Source of the DNA: Cryptomeria japonica
Lineage: Eukaryota; Streptophyta; Pinopsida; Cupressales; Cupressaceae
NCBI RefSeq assembly: GCF_030272615.1
Contig: NC_081414.1
Span: 766,368,483 to 766,428,482 of the forward strand
Reading direction: 5' to 3'
DNA: 60,000 nt
Shown here: piece by piece, positions 1-13,308 of the stretch
Layout of the letters: each line of letters begins with the position of its first letter
Numbering within the stretch: the stretch's first letter is position 1
Position numbers and translations under genes: made by a program
Notes under the pieces: model-generated
Seen by the model: the letters and a program-made list of their open reading frames with translations, nothing else
Told to the model about the DNA's origin: nothing
The model's database searches: none

Positions 1-300
1 TTTTGAGTGCAATTAGCTTCAAGTTTTGCAAGTCCTCTCTATATCTTGTCCCATGAGCAATTAGCCTTGGTGTACAAGTCTGGAGCATTTAGCTCTTTTC
101 TTTGTAATCTGATATGTACATAATGGATATATTTTGTGGGGAGGTGCTCACTGTGGTTTTTTCATGTTTAGGTTTTCCGCATATAAATATTGGTGTTCAT
201 GTGTTGGATGATGTTGTTGATTAATTGTTTATGTGTTGCATTTATTTTTTGTTTTGGACTAATTCACCCCCCCCCCCTCAATCTTGCCTTGGGTTCAACA
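1..300 (+). mobile_element. 3' end of a Copia-type LTR, cut by the window edge
   Basis: The segment has the layout of the distal part of a plant Copia-type LTR: a GTGGTTTTTTCATGTTTAGG stretch, a CGCATATAAATATTGGTGTTC stretch (abridged here), a C-run after AATTCA, and a terminal TTCAACA ending at 300. A second LTR at 17025-17971 has the same order of landmarks. No primer-binding site follows position 300, so this is a 3' LTR or a solo LTR rather than an intact 5' LTR. The 5' end lies outside the window, so no target-site duplication can be tested. Confidence 0.5.
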
Positions 301-2276
301 ATTATTGCCATTTTTAAAATTTATCTTTAGATAGAGATCACAAATGCATCCCAAGAATGCAACATCTCGCATTCACGACATCAACCTAATATTAATGCCC
401 TTTGCATAAGTAGGAGATCTTATCAATAAGACTTTGGTGTAGAAGAAAGTGAATGACTTCAATGGATAATATTAAGGTAATTAATAGCACATTTGATTAC
501 CCAAAATTATTACTATATTTATCAAGGTACTCAAAATCACAAAACAATCAATGGCATATATGATTTAGATACCTAGACCAACAATCATCTAAATTTAACA
601 TCTAATGAACACTACTTATGAGTTTTTTGCATGGGATGCATGATAAGTTTTAAATTTGGAGAGGATAGATATCCCACTCAAATGATTATTGTGAGTGGCT
701 ATGGGGTTAAACATTGTTCCAAAGAGAGAGGCATTACAATCTTATTAATTAGAGTATGTCATCCTTGTCAATGGAATAAAAATTCTAGAAAATCTTATTC
801 TATATCAGACTCTCTTTAAATGAGTTAAATTATGAAGATTGCCACAAAGTCTAGAATATAGACCAAGCCTTTTACATAATTTTATTCATCTTCAAATTCA
901 ATGAGCCTTCTTGTGGAATGAATTGATTAGTAGGTCATTGGGTCACCTTATATTTGTACAAGACAAAACTCAAATATTTTGCATATTTGAAGGCCTAAAA
1001 GAAAAGTATGTGCTTTAGCTTCATTGTTGATCTCATCATTTAGTTTCTTAGAAGATGTGCAAATGAGTTTCTTACGTTCATCCTAAAGATTGTAAATTAC
1101 ACATGATTTGGTCATTTCCCTCTAAATGCCCCATCAAAGTTCATTTTCATCCATCCTATTATGCGGTCCAACTTATCTCCAAGTGATAAATGGAGTCAAA
1201 TCATATTTGAACACCCCATGAATGAGGGGAAATTTGAGAACTTTTTGACTCTAATCTAAGTCATTAGCACATAAGCTAAAACGTTAATTTCTTAATAGTT
1301 AATGTAGAACTCTATAATTCACTACTTCTTCAATGGCTACTTCAAGATTTATTGGAAAAACTTAATGTGACATTGCTTTTTCTTACAAGGTTTTCATGTT
1401 TCTTTCTTTCTATATTTCTTATATTAATAGTGAGGGGCTTGAACCAGTCCATAAATAGAAGAGCGATCAAGATTTTTGAATGCAGAGCCATGTTTGAAAT
1501 GGAGAAAGAAATTATTGGGGAGTACTCCTCACCAAACTATCCTTACACAAAATTGTTGCAAGAATCTGGTAGCCAACGAATAATCAATCAGGAGATAGTG
1601 TATTTATTCCTCTTACCTATTGCACATCGCACATCTTCAAGGCCAAATTGATAGCCAAAATTTCTGAATTTATTGGTTGTTACAAGAAAATGGCTTTGTA
1701 TTAGGCTTAACATATTTTATTCCAACAAAGATGAACAAGCTAATCAACCTTAAGTGTCATAACATCCCTAACAATGTAATCTAGTTACACAAAGTAATTC
1801 CTTGATTTAGCATAGCTCCAATCAATTATGTCCTCTACCTTTGCAATAAATATTTTACTTTTAGAAAGTTTTTATTTTAGAAATGTCCCTCATCACACTA
1901 GAAAACCATCCTCTTATGTCCTTCAAATCATATTCATCAACACCTTCCTAAAATATATGTAAAATATATGTAATAGTGAATGAATAAAAGTAAATGTATT
2001 ATTTTAGATCTAATGGAAAAATGGTGGTGATATGTTAAAACAAAATACTTAAAAAGGGTCAAACTCTTATACTATTTATAAATGTTCTTAGTTTATGCTT
2101 TAGCAAAGTATTTACTCTTTATAACACTTAATAGTCTATAATTTATTAATTATTACAATGGTAGTTTTTTAAAAGTGGTATGGTGGATACCCTTTTGGGT
2201 ATTTTACCATCCCTTCTCTCCATGTTTAAAGGAGGATTCTTTTTAAAATTATTTGAGTAGAAAAGTATTAAAAAAG
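301..2276. other. Anonymous AT-rich sequence, no gene recognised
   Basis: Only short chance reading frames occur here (up to about 99 codons at 1352-1651, with no recognisable motif). I see no LTR ends, tRNA or conserved protein motif. It is probably decayed repeat DNA. Confidence 0.4.
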
Positions 2277-2382
2277 AATTTAGAAATTTATACTATGAAG
2301 ATAAGGTAGTGGAAGTCTATAGAAGTGTTAATTTAGAAATCTATACTATGAAGATAAGGTAGTGGAAGTCTATAGAAGTGTT
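2277..2382. repeat. Tandem duplication, 53 bp x 2
   Basis: Two adjacent 53-bp copies (2277-2329 and 2330-2382) begin AATTTAGAAAT and end TAGAAGTGTT. They differ at only one position, so the duplication is recent relative to the surrounding sequence. Confidence 0.9.
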
Positions 2383-4882
2383 CCCCAAGTTCAATCTATG
2401 GTTTTCATAGCCCTTTTTGGTAAGAGTTCTCATATTATTAAAATTTAATTTTGTAGGTTTTTTAACTAGTAATCTTTTTTTTGCATGTAAATTCTTGTGC
2501 ATTATATAATCTGTTTTGCATTATTTAGAAATCAATTTTCTCTGTTGCCAAAAAAAATTAAGCTTTGTTAGATGAGCTCATTATATCTTAAAAATTTGAC
2601 CGGAATATACTTTTGTTCATGTTTATTCATGTAAAAATGAATATGACACATGGAATTAAACTTGACTTGCAAAAGTAAATTAGAAGGTAATTAAAGGAAC
2701 TACTGCAAATTCACCACATGTCTTGTTATACACATGTCTAAAGTAGGGTGGTGTCAAGAGACACTATTTAGGAACATATTAGATAATGATTTGTTATCTT
2801 TTAATCAAGCCCTTGGGTGAACCGATTTAATAACAATGAGCAAGAATCAATGACAATAAGCAAGCATGTAATATGTCTAAGATGAAGTAAATATATGATG
2901 TAATACCGATTCTATAGTTATGTTATTTATGGATCTATCATGAATTTTCCTAGTTCTAGATTATTCAAACAAATGGAAGCCAGTTCTTAAATAAGACTGT
3001 AGACGTCTAAAAATGGTCAACGCTTGCGGAGTCATAATTTAACATTTGCGCATTGCCTTATTTTAGGGTTTTTGTGTCACATTAACATTTCTCCTATGTT
3101 GCGCACTTGGTCTTTATCATTTGCGAGCATTGAGTCCTTCTTCTGCATTCTTCATTTGTCTCACTTTCGAATTTGGTTTTGTCGATAACAATCTTCAATC
3201 ATGATTTTGGTCAATCTTATCCTGTCATATCAATGTGCGTGTTTATTTGTCATCATTCTAGACATCCTAATCGATGATAGAATTAGGGTTTTGTCCTCTT
3301 GTCAATCTTGTCATCTTGCGATCGATTCAACATTGATCCTTGTCTTCTTGTCAATCTTGTCATTTTGTGATCGATTTGTCATCGATCATCGTCTTTTTCA
3401 ATCATGTCAATTTGGATCAATTTGTCATTGTTCCTCGTCAATTGGTGCATTTATCAATCAAATCACTTATCAACATTGGTCTTTTATCAAGTCAGAATCA
3501 TGATCAAGTCGATCCTACATCAAGACCTAATTGTCGTTCTTGCATTTCTAATTCATCTTCTAGGGTTTCATGATTTATTCATTTAACCTTGTTTGTCATT
3601 TCTCCCTCTAGGTTAAATGATTTATCTATCCTAAGTCTTCTTGTCATAATTAAATGTTTATTTAATTGGCTAATTAATTCCTCCTCTTTTTGTAAATTAA
3701 TTAATGAATGAAAAATTATTAATTAATTTACCTAATTTGCATCAATTTCCTAATTTCCAAGTCATTATTTCTAACTTAATTTTCTAATTTCTCTTAAATT
3801 CCTAAATGTCTATTTCTATTTCAAATTCTTGTCATAATCCTTGCATAGCAATTTGTCATAAATTGTCATAAATCCTTGCATAGCAATTTGTCATACACTT
3901 GTCATAATTTTGCTATTCTTGATTTGAATTTCCATTCGAATCACTTTCATGCTAATCTGGTCTTTTCTCCAATTTGTCTATAAATTGGATGAATTTCTTC
4001 AATCAAAGGGCCGAATCAATCACGCTTCTAGTACCCTTATGCTGTCATCTCGTCTTGTCAATCTTGCTTTCATATTATGCTTATGCACTTGAAGGTGAGA
4101 TCCACAAAACAAAAGCAATTTGAAGGAGAAAGAAGGACAACGGAGAATCATGGAGGAGACATTCGCATTTGTGATGGTTTGCGTTTGAATTGAATGTTTT
4201 ATTTTCATATCTCTATTGAATGTTTGTAGGTTTTCTTATCATTGCAATTGAGTTTTCGTGATTGAGCTAGGCTAATGTTTCTATTGCTTTGATGGTTTCC
4301 AAATTCCTATCTACAAAGACAACATATCACAAAACTTTACACAAGCATGCTCTAGGTTGACTCAAAATCACTAGCAAGAAAAGGGTGGCAAGATTCATTT
4401 TGAATTTTAAATTTTAAAAGTTTAATTTTAAAATCCATGAGCATGGAAATTGGATAATTTCACACATTTGAATATAAACTAGAGTTGAAAACGAGAGATC
4501 TATAGATTAAAACTATTTTTTATGAATGATGGGGGCATGCTAAGAAAATGTTTTGAATCAAAATAAATGTAAGAATGTGCCACTTGTAAATTTATTATTG
4601 CACAAAAGACAATCCAACTAAAATGGGCCCAAAAAAATAGGGGAATAGGGCATGGGTATGCAATTTTAAAAACTTTTTCTTTCTTTTCCTAATAGCATAC
4701 GTTTATAATTTGAAAAATAAGGATTACAAAACTAGGAATTCATCACCACAAAGTTTTAATAAAATGAGTGAAATATTTTTTAAATATTTAAAAAGTGAAT
4801 AAGTGTCTTACATATTAAAATGCATGGTTGAACCCATGTTCACGGGGTTGGTTAGGTTGTTCTTAGGGTGGATACATGGTAG
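2383..4882. other. Anonymous AT-rich sequence with GTCAT-rich low-complexity stretch
   Basis: No gene is recognised. From about 3190 to 3950 the sequence is unusually rich in TTGTCAT/GATCGAT words arranged as diverged short repeats, and several overlapping frames there stay open only because of that composition. The stretch from about 3950 to 4300 looks like decayed repeat DNA. Confidence 0.35.
3836..3895. repeat. Short tandem duplication, 25-bp core at 35-bp spacing
   Basis: The core starting AATCCTTGCATAGCAATTTG occurs at 3836-3860 and again, identical, at 3871-3895. The units are separated by a TGTCATAA-type spacer. Confidence 0.85.
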
Positions 4883-5275
4883 GTTCCACCGAACTTTGGT
4901 TGAGCTAAGGTCAATTTTGATGGTGCCTTCTATGACAACCCCGATCCATTGGGTGCAGGATGTATCATTTATGACCATGAGGGGAAGACTATGAGAGTGG
5001 AAGATAAGAAGTTGGATGATTGCATGAATAATGAAGCAAATTTTCAAGCTAGCAGACAAGTGTGTGCACAATAATATAAGAAATTCAAATTTAATAGAAT
5101 ACACTTAGAAGGTGATTCAGAATAATGTTTAATGTCATCCATCAGAAAGACACTCCTCACTAGAAATTGAAGAAGTTGGTCTGAGAAGCATTATCAAATA
5201 TTGAAGATGTTAAGAGCTCTCATGTCTATAGAGAGGGGCACCGAGAGGTGGTAGGGAGAGGCAAGATGATATAGT
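4883..5275 (+). pseudogene. RNase H (RVT_3-type) domain relic of a plant LINE
   Basis: Reading the frame that starts at 4883 gives VPPNFG, a stop, AKVNFDGA, then NPDPLGAGCIIYDHEGK, NNEANFQA and IHLEGDSE. This is the order of the RNase H-like domain found at the C-terminus of many plant LINE ORF2 proteins and related reverse-transcriptase proteins (PP..GW.KLNFDGA...NPG.AGAG..IRD..G, NNEAE, LEGDS). The expected Trp before the core is a TGA stop, and further stops follow VCAQ and GDSE. Another frame then carries SHVYREGHREV, which matches the usual HVYREGN end of the domain, so at least one frameshift is present. The core Asp residues (in NFDGA and GDS) and the Glu in NNEA are still visible. No reverse transcriptase is seen upstream, so this is a 3' fragment. 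It is non-functional. Confidence 0.75.
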
Positions 5276-5303
5276 TTATGGAAGTGGCAGTGCCTAGAAT
5301 TGA

Positions 5304-5373
5304 TCTCTCTCCTTGTGGGGCAATGGCCAAAACATTGGTCTCTCTCCTTGCGGGGCAATGGCCAAAACATACT
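5304..5373. repeat. Tandem duplication, 35 bp x 2
   Basis: Two adjacent 35-bp units contain CTCTCCTTGYGGGGCAATGG and end CCAAAACAT. They differ by a few bases, including TGTGG versus TGCGG. Confidence 0.85.
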
Positions 5374-8300
5374 TTGCTTACATCTAGAAAAGTCTACTAG
5401 CCACTCGAGACCGGTCGCTTACAACTCATTATCCCATAATAAGAATCTAAGGTGCTTTGCGCTGGCGTATTTTATAGATATTTTGGTTTTTATTTAGGTC
5501 AACGCATAATTTTGAACGCCATAGGATTCTTATTTTCGAAGAGTCGCCCAGTATTTATACTTGTTAAAGTCACTTTAATCATAGAGGATGCGTGAAAGAC
5601 AGACAAATAAAATTCCCTTAGGATATAGACCAAAAAAAAGTATGACTTTAGTTTTCATTTTATAAGCTACCTTACAGAGTAATGCGTATCGGTGCGTATC
5701 CGTCCGAATATATCAACTTTAAATATTCCTCTATTTTAGGAAAATTATATAAAATTAAATTGGCAATTTATGGAAATTTAATGACTACAAGGTTTGTTTT
5801 TTGTTTTTTTTGGTTTCTATAAAAATATATTAATTGTTATTTTTTAATAATAAAAATTATATTTAAAAGTTTTGATATAATCTCAAGTGGTTTTTAGTCT
5901 ATTGGTAAAGTTGAATAATTTGATTCGTTAAGAATCAAATGTTGTTAAATGCAAATATCCCTATCAACTTTAATAGAAAAGATAATCTCAACAAAAAAAA
6001 AATGGTATAATATATTATAAATATATAGCTATAGCATTTTTTGATTCTTGATTCTTAATTCTTTGGTATAATTTTTTGATTCTTAATTCTTTTGACCTTT
6101 CTCTAATTCATTTTCAACCTTTCTCTAATTCATTTTTGTGGGTTTTTTCCTATGAATTGTCATTGTCTTGTTTCCACTACTTTATTTTAAAATATTTTAA
6201 CCTTGTTCTAAGCAAGGTTTGTCTTCCTGGATTTTATGTCAACCTAAGTTGGTGGTTAAATTCTAGTACTATCTAATTATAAATTTGACATATGTGAATC
6301 AACAAGCTTATAGATGAAAGTTAACTTTTTAATTTGTTTGATTTTGATATTAAACATGTTTCGAGTAAAATATTTTGCCATCACAATGTTTACGTTTAGG
6401 AAAAATATTTTAAGGGATTTTAAACACAATTTATCATGTAATATATGTTTTTTGATCTATCATCCAAAATATTTAATCCTTTCAACTACAAAAGTTTGGT
6501 GGACACAAATAAAGTCTTAAACTTGTTCTAATCTATTCACAAGTCTTACATATCTTAAGTGCTTAAGAATGTTCATTTATCCTAACCTTAGAGTTTTAAG
6601 CATGGTTATCGTGAGGAATTATCTCACTCTATTAAACATGACAAAATTATTATTTTTAAACTTGTTATTTAAAGATGCAAAAAATATTTTAAAAGAAGTT
6701 AATTTGATCTATTGCGTTCAATTTCAACCTATTGGATCCCATGAACTAATAACAATTTAATGAAGGTCCCTCAATTATTTAATTTGATTGTAATGTTTTT
6801 TCACATTTAGATTTTTAATTCAATGTTAGCCTTGCATTTATTATTTATCTTGACCTGAATGCTAATCATAGTTTATCATAAGGTATTGATTCTAATGAAG
6901 GGTCGTCATAAGGTTTAAATTTTCACAATAACATGTTATATAATGGTAATGTATGAAAACAAGACGTGTAATAGATGCAATTTTTTTTCAAGGCTTAGTT
7001 AATTTAATTTAAATTGTTGAGGAGGTTTTTACCATGTTTTGCTATGGTATCTCATGATGGTTTGATTTCTACCATGGTTCACTATATAATTTAGGCTTAT
7101 TACATCCACACATTTATTTTTTTTAAATGAATTCCAATAGGAATATGGACGCAATAACACATTACAAATAAGAAAGTTATAATATAGCAATGTTGATTGC
7201 AACATGTAGACAATGTGATATGATGACATGTGGCACACCTAATTAAGGTGTGAATAGTGTAGTACACAACTAAGTTCATTGTTCAAGTTACTTGAGTTCT
7301 ACTCATTGCAAATATAAAGAAGGAATGAACATTGAGAACTTGATAATGTGTGGTGTGTGAGACCCAAAAGATAATGCAAGGTACAAACATGAAAGAAAAG
7401 AAAGTGGATCGCCTTCTTGCATGGACAATATTATTGCAATAGAGGACTTTAGCATGCAAGAAGGTGTCAAATGCAAGATATATTTTTTTAATTTAGTTAA
7501 TAAAGCTATCATCTTTAGGTAAAGCTAAACAATATTGTTAATGACAAATTTAGAACCAGAGATTGAGCTAGAAATCACAAGTTGTTGGATAGAAAAGTAA
7601 AGATCCTATAAAATTAAAGGTCATTGGATAAAAATGGAAATATAAAGTTGCTAGAGAGAAACCACTAGTTTACCATTTGAGTAGGCCCAAGATCACAATG
7701 AGCCTTGCTTGTGTGCTCAAAACTTGAATCAAAGCATTTATCAAGTGCGTCAATCTGATCAACATGCTTCCCTAGGGACAATACACTCTTCTAATTAATG
7801 ATTGCTTGACCAAATAAAGAATTTATGAAGTTTAAAGTCACATGAAATAAAATGTTTCTATATACTAATTCTAGAGATATGTGGTGAGTTGAAACAAAAT
7901 TAGTTGTGACAAAACTTAAATTTTTCAATAGAAATAAGAAGTTTTGATAAAGAAAATGTGATACATTTTGTAATTTGATGTGTAGCTATAAAGTAAGGGG
8001 GTCCATTTATACCTAGCTACCTCACTTTTTTAAGAACAAGAAATCTTGAAAAATATTGACATCATTAATGCTTTTTTTTAAGTTATTGTTATAAAAGGTA
8101 TAATTTATTCTACGTTAAATTTAAATTTCACATTAACATAAGCTAGAAATGAAGGTAATTTAATCAAATATAAATTACAACATTGACAAAATAAGTCCAA
8201 AAACATGAAGAGTGAGAAATAAGAAACCTAAAACTAAACATAATTTGGGGTCCTAAAATTGTTGCTCCACAACTTTTGAATATAATATTACCTAAAGGCT

Positions 8301-9574
8301 AGGGGTTATCATATATAAAGGCAAAATAAAAGTTCATCAAAAAATTGAGGGTTGGAGGCCAATTAATGAGAGTGGATAAACTTTCCTATGCTTTGAGATT
8401 ATCTTAGACTTAGGAGGGTGCTTCTAAATGTATCTTGAATAGGATTGAAGGTATTGAAAGATTTTTCAATGCGGAAATTTTGTAGTCACATCTGAAGTAA
8501 TCTTAACCCCAAAGACTATCACTTCTAAGTTAAAAATAAACCAACTACATAGATAATCTCTTATATAGCCAATAGAAAAATGCAAATCATCATTCAATTA
8601 GAATAACTTCTTTGAATGATTAATTTAGATATTTCCTTGTTTATGCATCAAATCATGAGGTGTATAGAAAGCTACTCATTGCTTCCTAATCTACTAGTTA
8701 GATATTTAATTATTTTAAGAATATGATTGAATAATTAGTTTCTAGGATTGATGTGTATCTATTGGGTAATTGAATCAATCTAAGAATATAATGCATTAAG
8801 AATAGGTATCAAATATGAAAAATACTTAATTATACAACATTATACTGCATAAACCCACATGTAAGGGAGAAATGATCATTACAAGACCTATATTTGTTTT
8901 CTAAATGTTGTTACAATTATCAAATCTATATTGCATTCATATCAATGTATTAAGAGGAAACCTTAATAAAATATTATAAATTTCTCTAATTACATTGATA
9001 ATATTGAGGAAATTCAATATCTGACATCCGTGATAGTATTTTAATCTTTAAAATCTCTAAGAAACCATCAACCTCCTAAAACTAGACATTCAATAATTAA
9101 AACCTCAAAATCTACTTGGCACTTATAAATTAGTTGGGAACAATAATGACCAACCCATGAAAAGAGGAGAGAACTTGCACTTACAGTAGTTGTGAATTGT
9201 ACCCTTAAACAATCACATACATTTGCATCAAAACTATCATTTTGAATTAACTTACCACATTAATGGTATATTCTGTGAGGGTTCAATAATTGATATCTAA
9301 AAGTTGATTCTTGATCATATCCATATTGCAATTCTTCATCCCAACGATTATTTGGCAACTATGAAAAACATTGTATGTTTTTTAAGCTCTTTTTTTGTAC
9401 CATGGGCGGGGGATGGTACATTTGGCATCTTAGATGGATGGTGCCTAGTAATAATTTTTATTACTATGACACACATCCCATCTACTTCATATCTATCTAG
9501 AATTTTCCTTTTTGGTTAACTATTGGTTGGCTTCTATGATAGAGTAGTCTGGCTAAGTTAGTTACAAAATTTAT
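5374..9574. other. Anonymous AT-rich sequence, no gene recognised
   Basis: This 4.2 kb block has no reading frame above about 70 codons with a recognisable motif, and no clear LTR ends or RNA genes. Short local repeats occur, such as the TTGATTCTTAATTCTTT words at 6040-6095 and a doubled CCTTTCTCTAATTCATTTT at about 6098-6137. It is most likely old repeat DNA. Confidence 0.4.
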
Positions 9575-10810
9575 ATGAATATGAGAGGTCATAGGGTGAG
9601 AATTGAGCTAAGCACCAACTATAAATTCAAAGACAACAAGACCATTTGGCATATTTGCTCGGAGGGTGAGGTGACCCAATTCATTGAAAGCATGAATGGG
9701 TTTGATAAAAATATCTCCATCCAATTTTTTACCTTTTGGGAGAGCCATAGGGTTAAGTTGGGTGGGATTTTGTTTGAAGTTAACAAAGATGTGATTGCTA
9801 AGGTGAATGGTTTACCCACCAAAGGAAGGAAATTAAAGAAATAAAGCAGATCACAAATAACAACAACTTGGTCCTCTTCTTTAAAGAAGGAGAAAATCTT
9901 GTGAAGCCTTATGGAGGGTTTTATCATGAGGTGTTTTTTTCACTATGGGGTCGGGTATGCCTTATGATAATGAAATTCTTCAATCTTGAGGGAAGATTCA
10001 AAGTTTTTTACTAGTATCACCTCTCGTTGCTCAATCATTTTTGTCATTGTTCTTTAGTATGCTTTCCATTTTTTTTACTTAACTCCCTTGCTAATTCTAT
10101 TAACGATGCCCTTGAAGCTCCCAAGAATTTGCATAAAAAGCCTATTCTACTTCACCAAGGGCTAATTTTTAGGCTTTGCCAGTTTCTTTTAGCCATGTGC
10201 CCTCTCAAGCCCATAGTTGTCATGAATGGAAATCATTATTCTAACTCCCTACTCGTGAATACTATTCCAGACTCTCCCACTAGCCACAAAAGCAAGAAGA
10301 AGCATATTAGGATCTTGGATTCCAACAAAGCCTCTCATAAAACGTTATTTACTATGACTAATTGTAGCCCAAACATCCATGATGGGACTAAATCTACTCC
10401 CAACAGTCCCTTCTTTGGCCATAAGATTGTTGGTGTTGGTCTTTGCAACCTAAAACATTTTGCCAATCCTTAGAGCTTGGAAAAAAAAGTGAAAGCGACT
10501 CCCTCAGCCAAAAAAGCTAAGAAAAATTAGAACCAACCTCGTATTGAGGAATCTAAAAGTGACGGGGAGGACAAAGGGGTGGTTAACACCAACCCTCGTA
10601 GGTCCAATAGGTTGGCAGAAAGGTCTCTAGATAAAGGTAAAGAGACCATAGAAATTGATGATACTGGTGATGATCCTAAGGAAGTGGAGGAGATCAAGGA
10701 CTTTGAGGATGAGACGTATTTTTGAAAGACTACAAGTGCCCACTCGAAGAGCACTATTATGGATCTGTTAGACCTAATTGAATCTACCCACTTGTCCTAG
10801 GATGAACATT
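9575..10810 (+). pseudogene. Decayed repeat-associated protein gene, family unidentified
   Basis: An open frame from 9575 to 9844 encodes MNMRGHRVRIELSTNYKF and continues through FWESHRVKLGGILFEVNKDV to GLPTKGRKLKK. A frameshift near 9825-9845 moves the coding sense into a second frame that runs on to about 10810 with a few stops. It includes KPYGGFYHEVFFSLWGRV, YHLSLLNHFCH and LHQGLIFRLCQF, then a Lys-rich stretch and a C-terminal region with PRRSNRLAERSLDKGKETIE followed by an acidic tract. Four internal stops lie in the second frame, near 10015, 10473, 10530 and 10724. The order of a conserved-looking globular part followed by a basic then acidic tail suggests a protein carried by a plant mobile element, but I cannot name the family. 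No terminal repeats were found around it. The Arg-rich RRSNR could be a nuclear-localisation signal (inference). Confidence 0.5.
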
Positions 10811-12794
10811 CATTTGGTATGACCTATTAGGCTAAGGAGACTCTTGTGCTAAATGTGATGCTACCATTGTGTACTTGGCTACCCTAAAAGTGACGGTGAT
10901 TGATCTGGAGAAAAGATAGTGTATGTGTCCCAGTTCAGTTCAAAGATGATGCACAACTTGACCACCACATAAAAGAAGGTTCTTCGAAAGGATGTTGAAG
11001 ATGAGGGTAATTAAAACAATCTGTTTAAATTATTCATTGAGGATTAGAGCAGTTTGTTTGCATATCCACCATGTGGTTGTCTTTTTTGGTGTTTAGCATT
11101 TAAGTATTTTAAATTTTGATATTAATATAGACTTTTATATTTATAAGGTTTATAAGTGTTTTTTATATTATAAGCTTGAATTATTTAGTGATGTTAATGT
11201 GTTATTAATGGTGGGTTAATGTTGCCTACAAGCTAATTGTATATAGAATCAACGACCTTGTTTTGTTGTTTTATATAACAAATAAAATTGGTATCCATAA
11301 AAAATGCTCTTTTAATCAAACCCTAGACATCTAATATTACTTTTGGGTGGGAAAAATAACCTTGAATTATAAAATCATTCTATTTTCTAGGGCTACTAGC
11401 ATGTGGTCTAATAATATCATAACATTTTACTACATGTGTTAACAACTAAACCACAATACATAGTTATATTTAACCTTTTATTCCCATGATATCATAGCAT
11501 TTTATTGCATGCATTAACAACTAAACCACAATACATAGTTATATTTCCCCTTGTATTCCCATTGTGCATAACACATATGCAAGTGGGAATCACATTTAAA
11601 ATTGTGATGTAAAGAGATTTTTCAATACAATGATAATTTTCTAATTGTCTACCACCATACATAATATTTCCAATCTACAAACCAAATCAACAATTCCTTT
11701 AGAAGAGAGAAATCCCATCACATGTTGTGAGAGTGAAAGTGTAGTCCACCTTCATAACCATGATGTGAAGGAGTTGTGTAATGCAATAGCATGTTGGTAG
11801 TTGCAAACCACATTAGCTTTACCATGAGCGAGATAGATGCATTACCTATCATAGGAGTGAAAGTAGGTTTCACCTTCACAATTCTTATGTGAATGAACTA
11901 CACAATGTAATGGAATATCCCCAACCACCACATGTTGACAATACTTTTTATTTTGTCTACAAAGGATATAGATAAGCATTAATGAACCAATAATAGCCCA
12001 TCAACTTAGCTTAAGAATATCAAAACAATGCATGAATTAGCAAGTATGACTCTAAACTTGAGGAAACATGGCATGCTATCACCAGTTTGACATAAAGACA
12101 TTATTCAACATCTTAATGTGAAGGATGCTTATGATATAATGGGAAACTTACACATGAGACACCAAGTGCTTAAAGTTATAATGTGGCAATGACAAAAGAA
12201 ATATATCGAATAAAATAAGCATAGGCAGTTACTGATAAGAAAAATCTAGGGACCAATAAAATTATTATATTCAAGAGGATCAAGCTGTAAACTTAAGTGA
12301 ATAAACTAGAACAACCATTCTCTTGGCTCTTCCAGTTGATTTCTCTAACACTCTTCAGGATTTTCCCTCTCCCATCATTGGATATTATAATCATTGGCCA
12401 ATGCTTGATAATTCTTCAAAATTTGAGAGAATTCTCCTTCTCTTTTGGCTCTACAAAACCAAGGCATGCACACCTAATAATACTTAAAGATATAACAAAT
12501 TAATCATAAGTATTACTCAAATTAAATATTCTTAGACTTTTGACTATAATATGAAAGATTTCACTCAAAAATGGTTCAATTCCAGTTACTCATCTTTGCT
12601 ATGCATCTGAGAATGAAAATCTACTCTAATTCTACTCCTACTAACATAAATAAAATGAAACTATATTTAATACTGAATTGGTTGCTAAATATTAATACAA
12701 ATGGGACCAATGCTTAAATCCATTAGGATAGAGTCATACATCAAATTAATTTCATGAAATGCACTTGTAAATCTAAAAAACCTATGCTTAACAC
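10811..12794. other. Anonymous AT-rich sequence, no gene recognised
   Basis: No coding motif or RNA gene was seen. The block contains the 75-bp duplication listed separately and several short ATTATA-type stretches. It is probably decayed repeat DNA. Confidence 0.4.
11414..11563. repeat. Tandem duplication, about 75 bp x 2
   Basis: Copy one starts at 11414 and copy two at 11489, both with ATATCATARCATTTTA. Each contains the identical AACAACTAAACCACAATACA followed by TAGTTATATTT and ends near TATTCCCAT. The copies differ by roughly ten substitutions, so this is older than the duplication at 2277. Confidence 0.85.
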
Positions 12795-13230
12795 TGTTGG
12801 TGTAAATTATGTCTCATAATTTTACACTTTACTTAAGTTGACTTAGAGTAATGCATTTCATAGTAGTTTGGATATGAGGCACTTAGGGAAGTGTGCACAT
12901 AGGGATGATGTATGTAGGAGAAATTCCACCTTTTGTGGTCTTGTCTTGTTGTTACATTCCACTTTCAATGGGTGATCCACCTCTTGTGGAATATTTTATT
13001 ATTTCTCCTACCTACCCTTGTTTCTCATTTAGCCACATGTCATGATCATGTGCTCACATATACATATGGCCTTGCCTTTATAAGTAGGCTCATCTACGTG
13101 GTATGTAATTTTTAGATGATCCAGTTGATTGATATTTTGCTATTGATTAGAATACAATTTATTCTTATCAAATCTATTTCTCTCTCTTTTATGCTATTCA
13201 ATGTGCTCTTGATCTTAGCTATTTTCAACA
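12795..13230 (+). mobile_element. LTR-like segment (TGTTGG...CAACA), boundaries tentative
   Basis: The segment begins TGTTGGTGTAAATT and ends ATTTTCAACA. It contains a CCTTTATAAGTAGGCTC stretch that could serve as a TATA-type promoter, and a pyrimidine-rich region near the 3' end, as in plant LTRs. However, the five bases on the two sides (AACAC and GATTC) do not match, and no primer-binding site is recognised after 13230. It may be a truncated LTR, or the 3' boundary may be wrong. Confidence 0.35.
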
Positions 13231-13308
13231 GATTCTTACAAACATAAGCATTCTAATTCATCACTCCAAATCATACTTATGAAATCTCTATTGTGTTCCT
13301 TAGTTGTT

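Noticed and set aside
12795-13230. Solo LTR with target-site duplication
   Set aside because: The ends look LTR-like, but the flanking pentamers (AACAC, GATTC) do not match, so only a tentative LTR-like call was kept.
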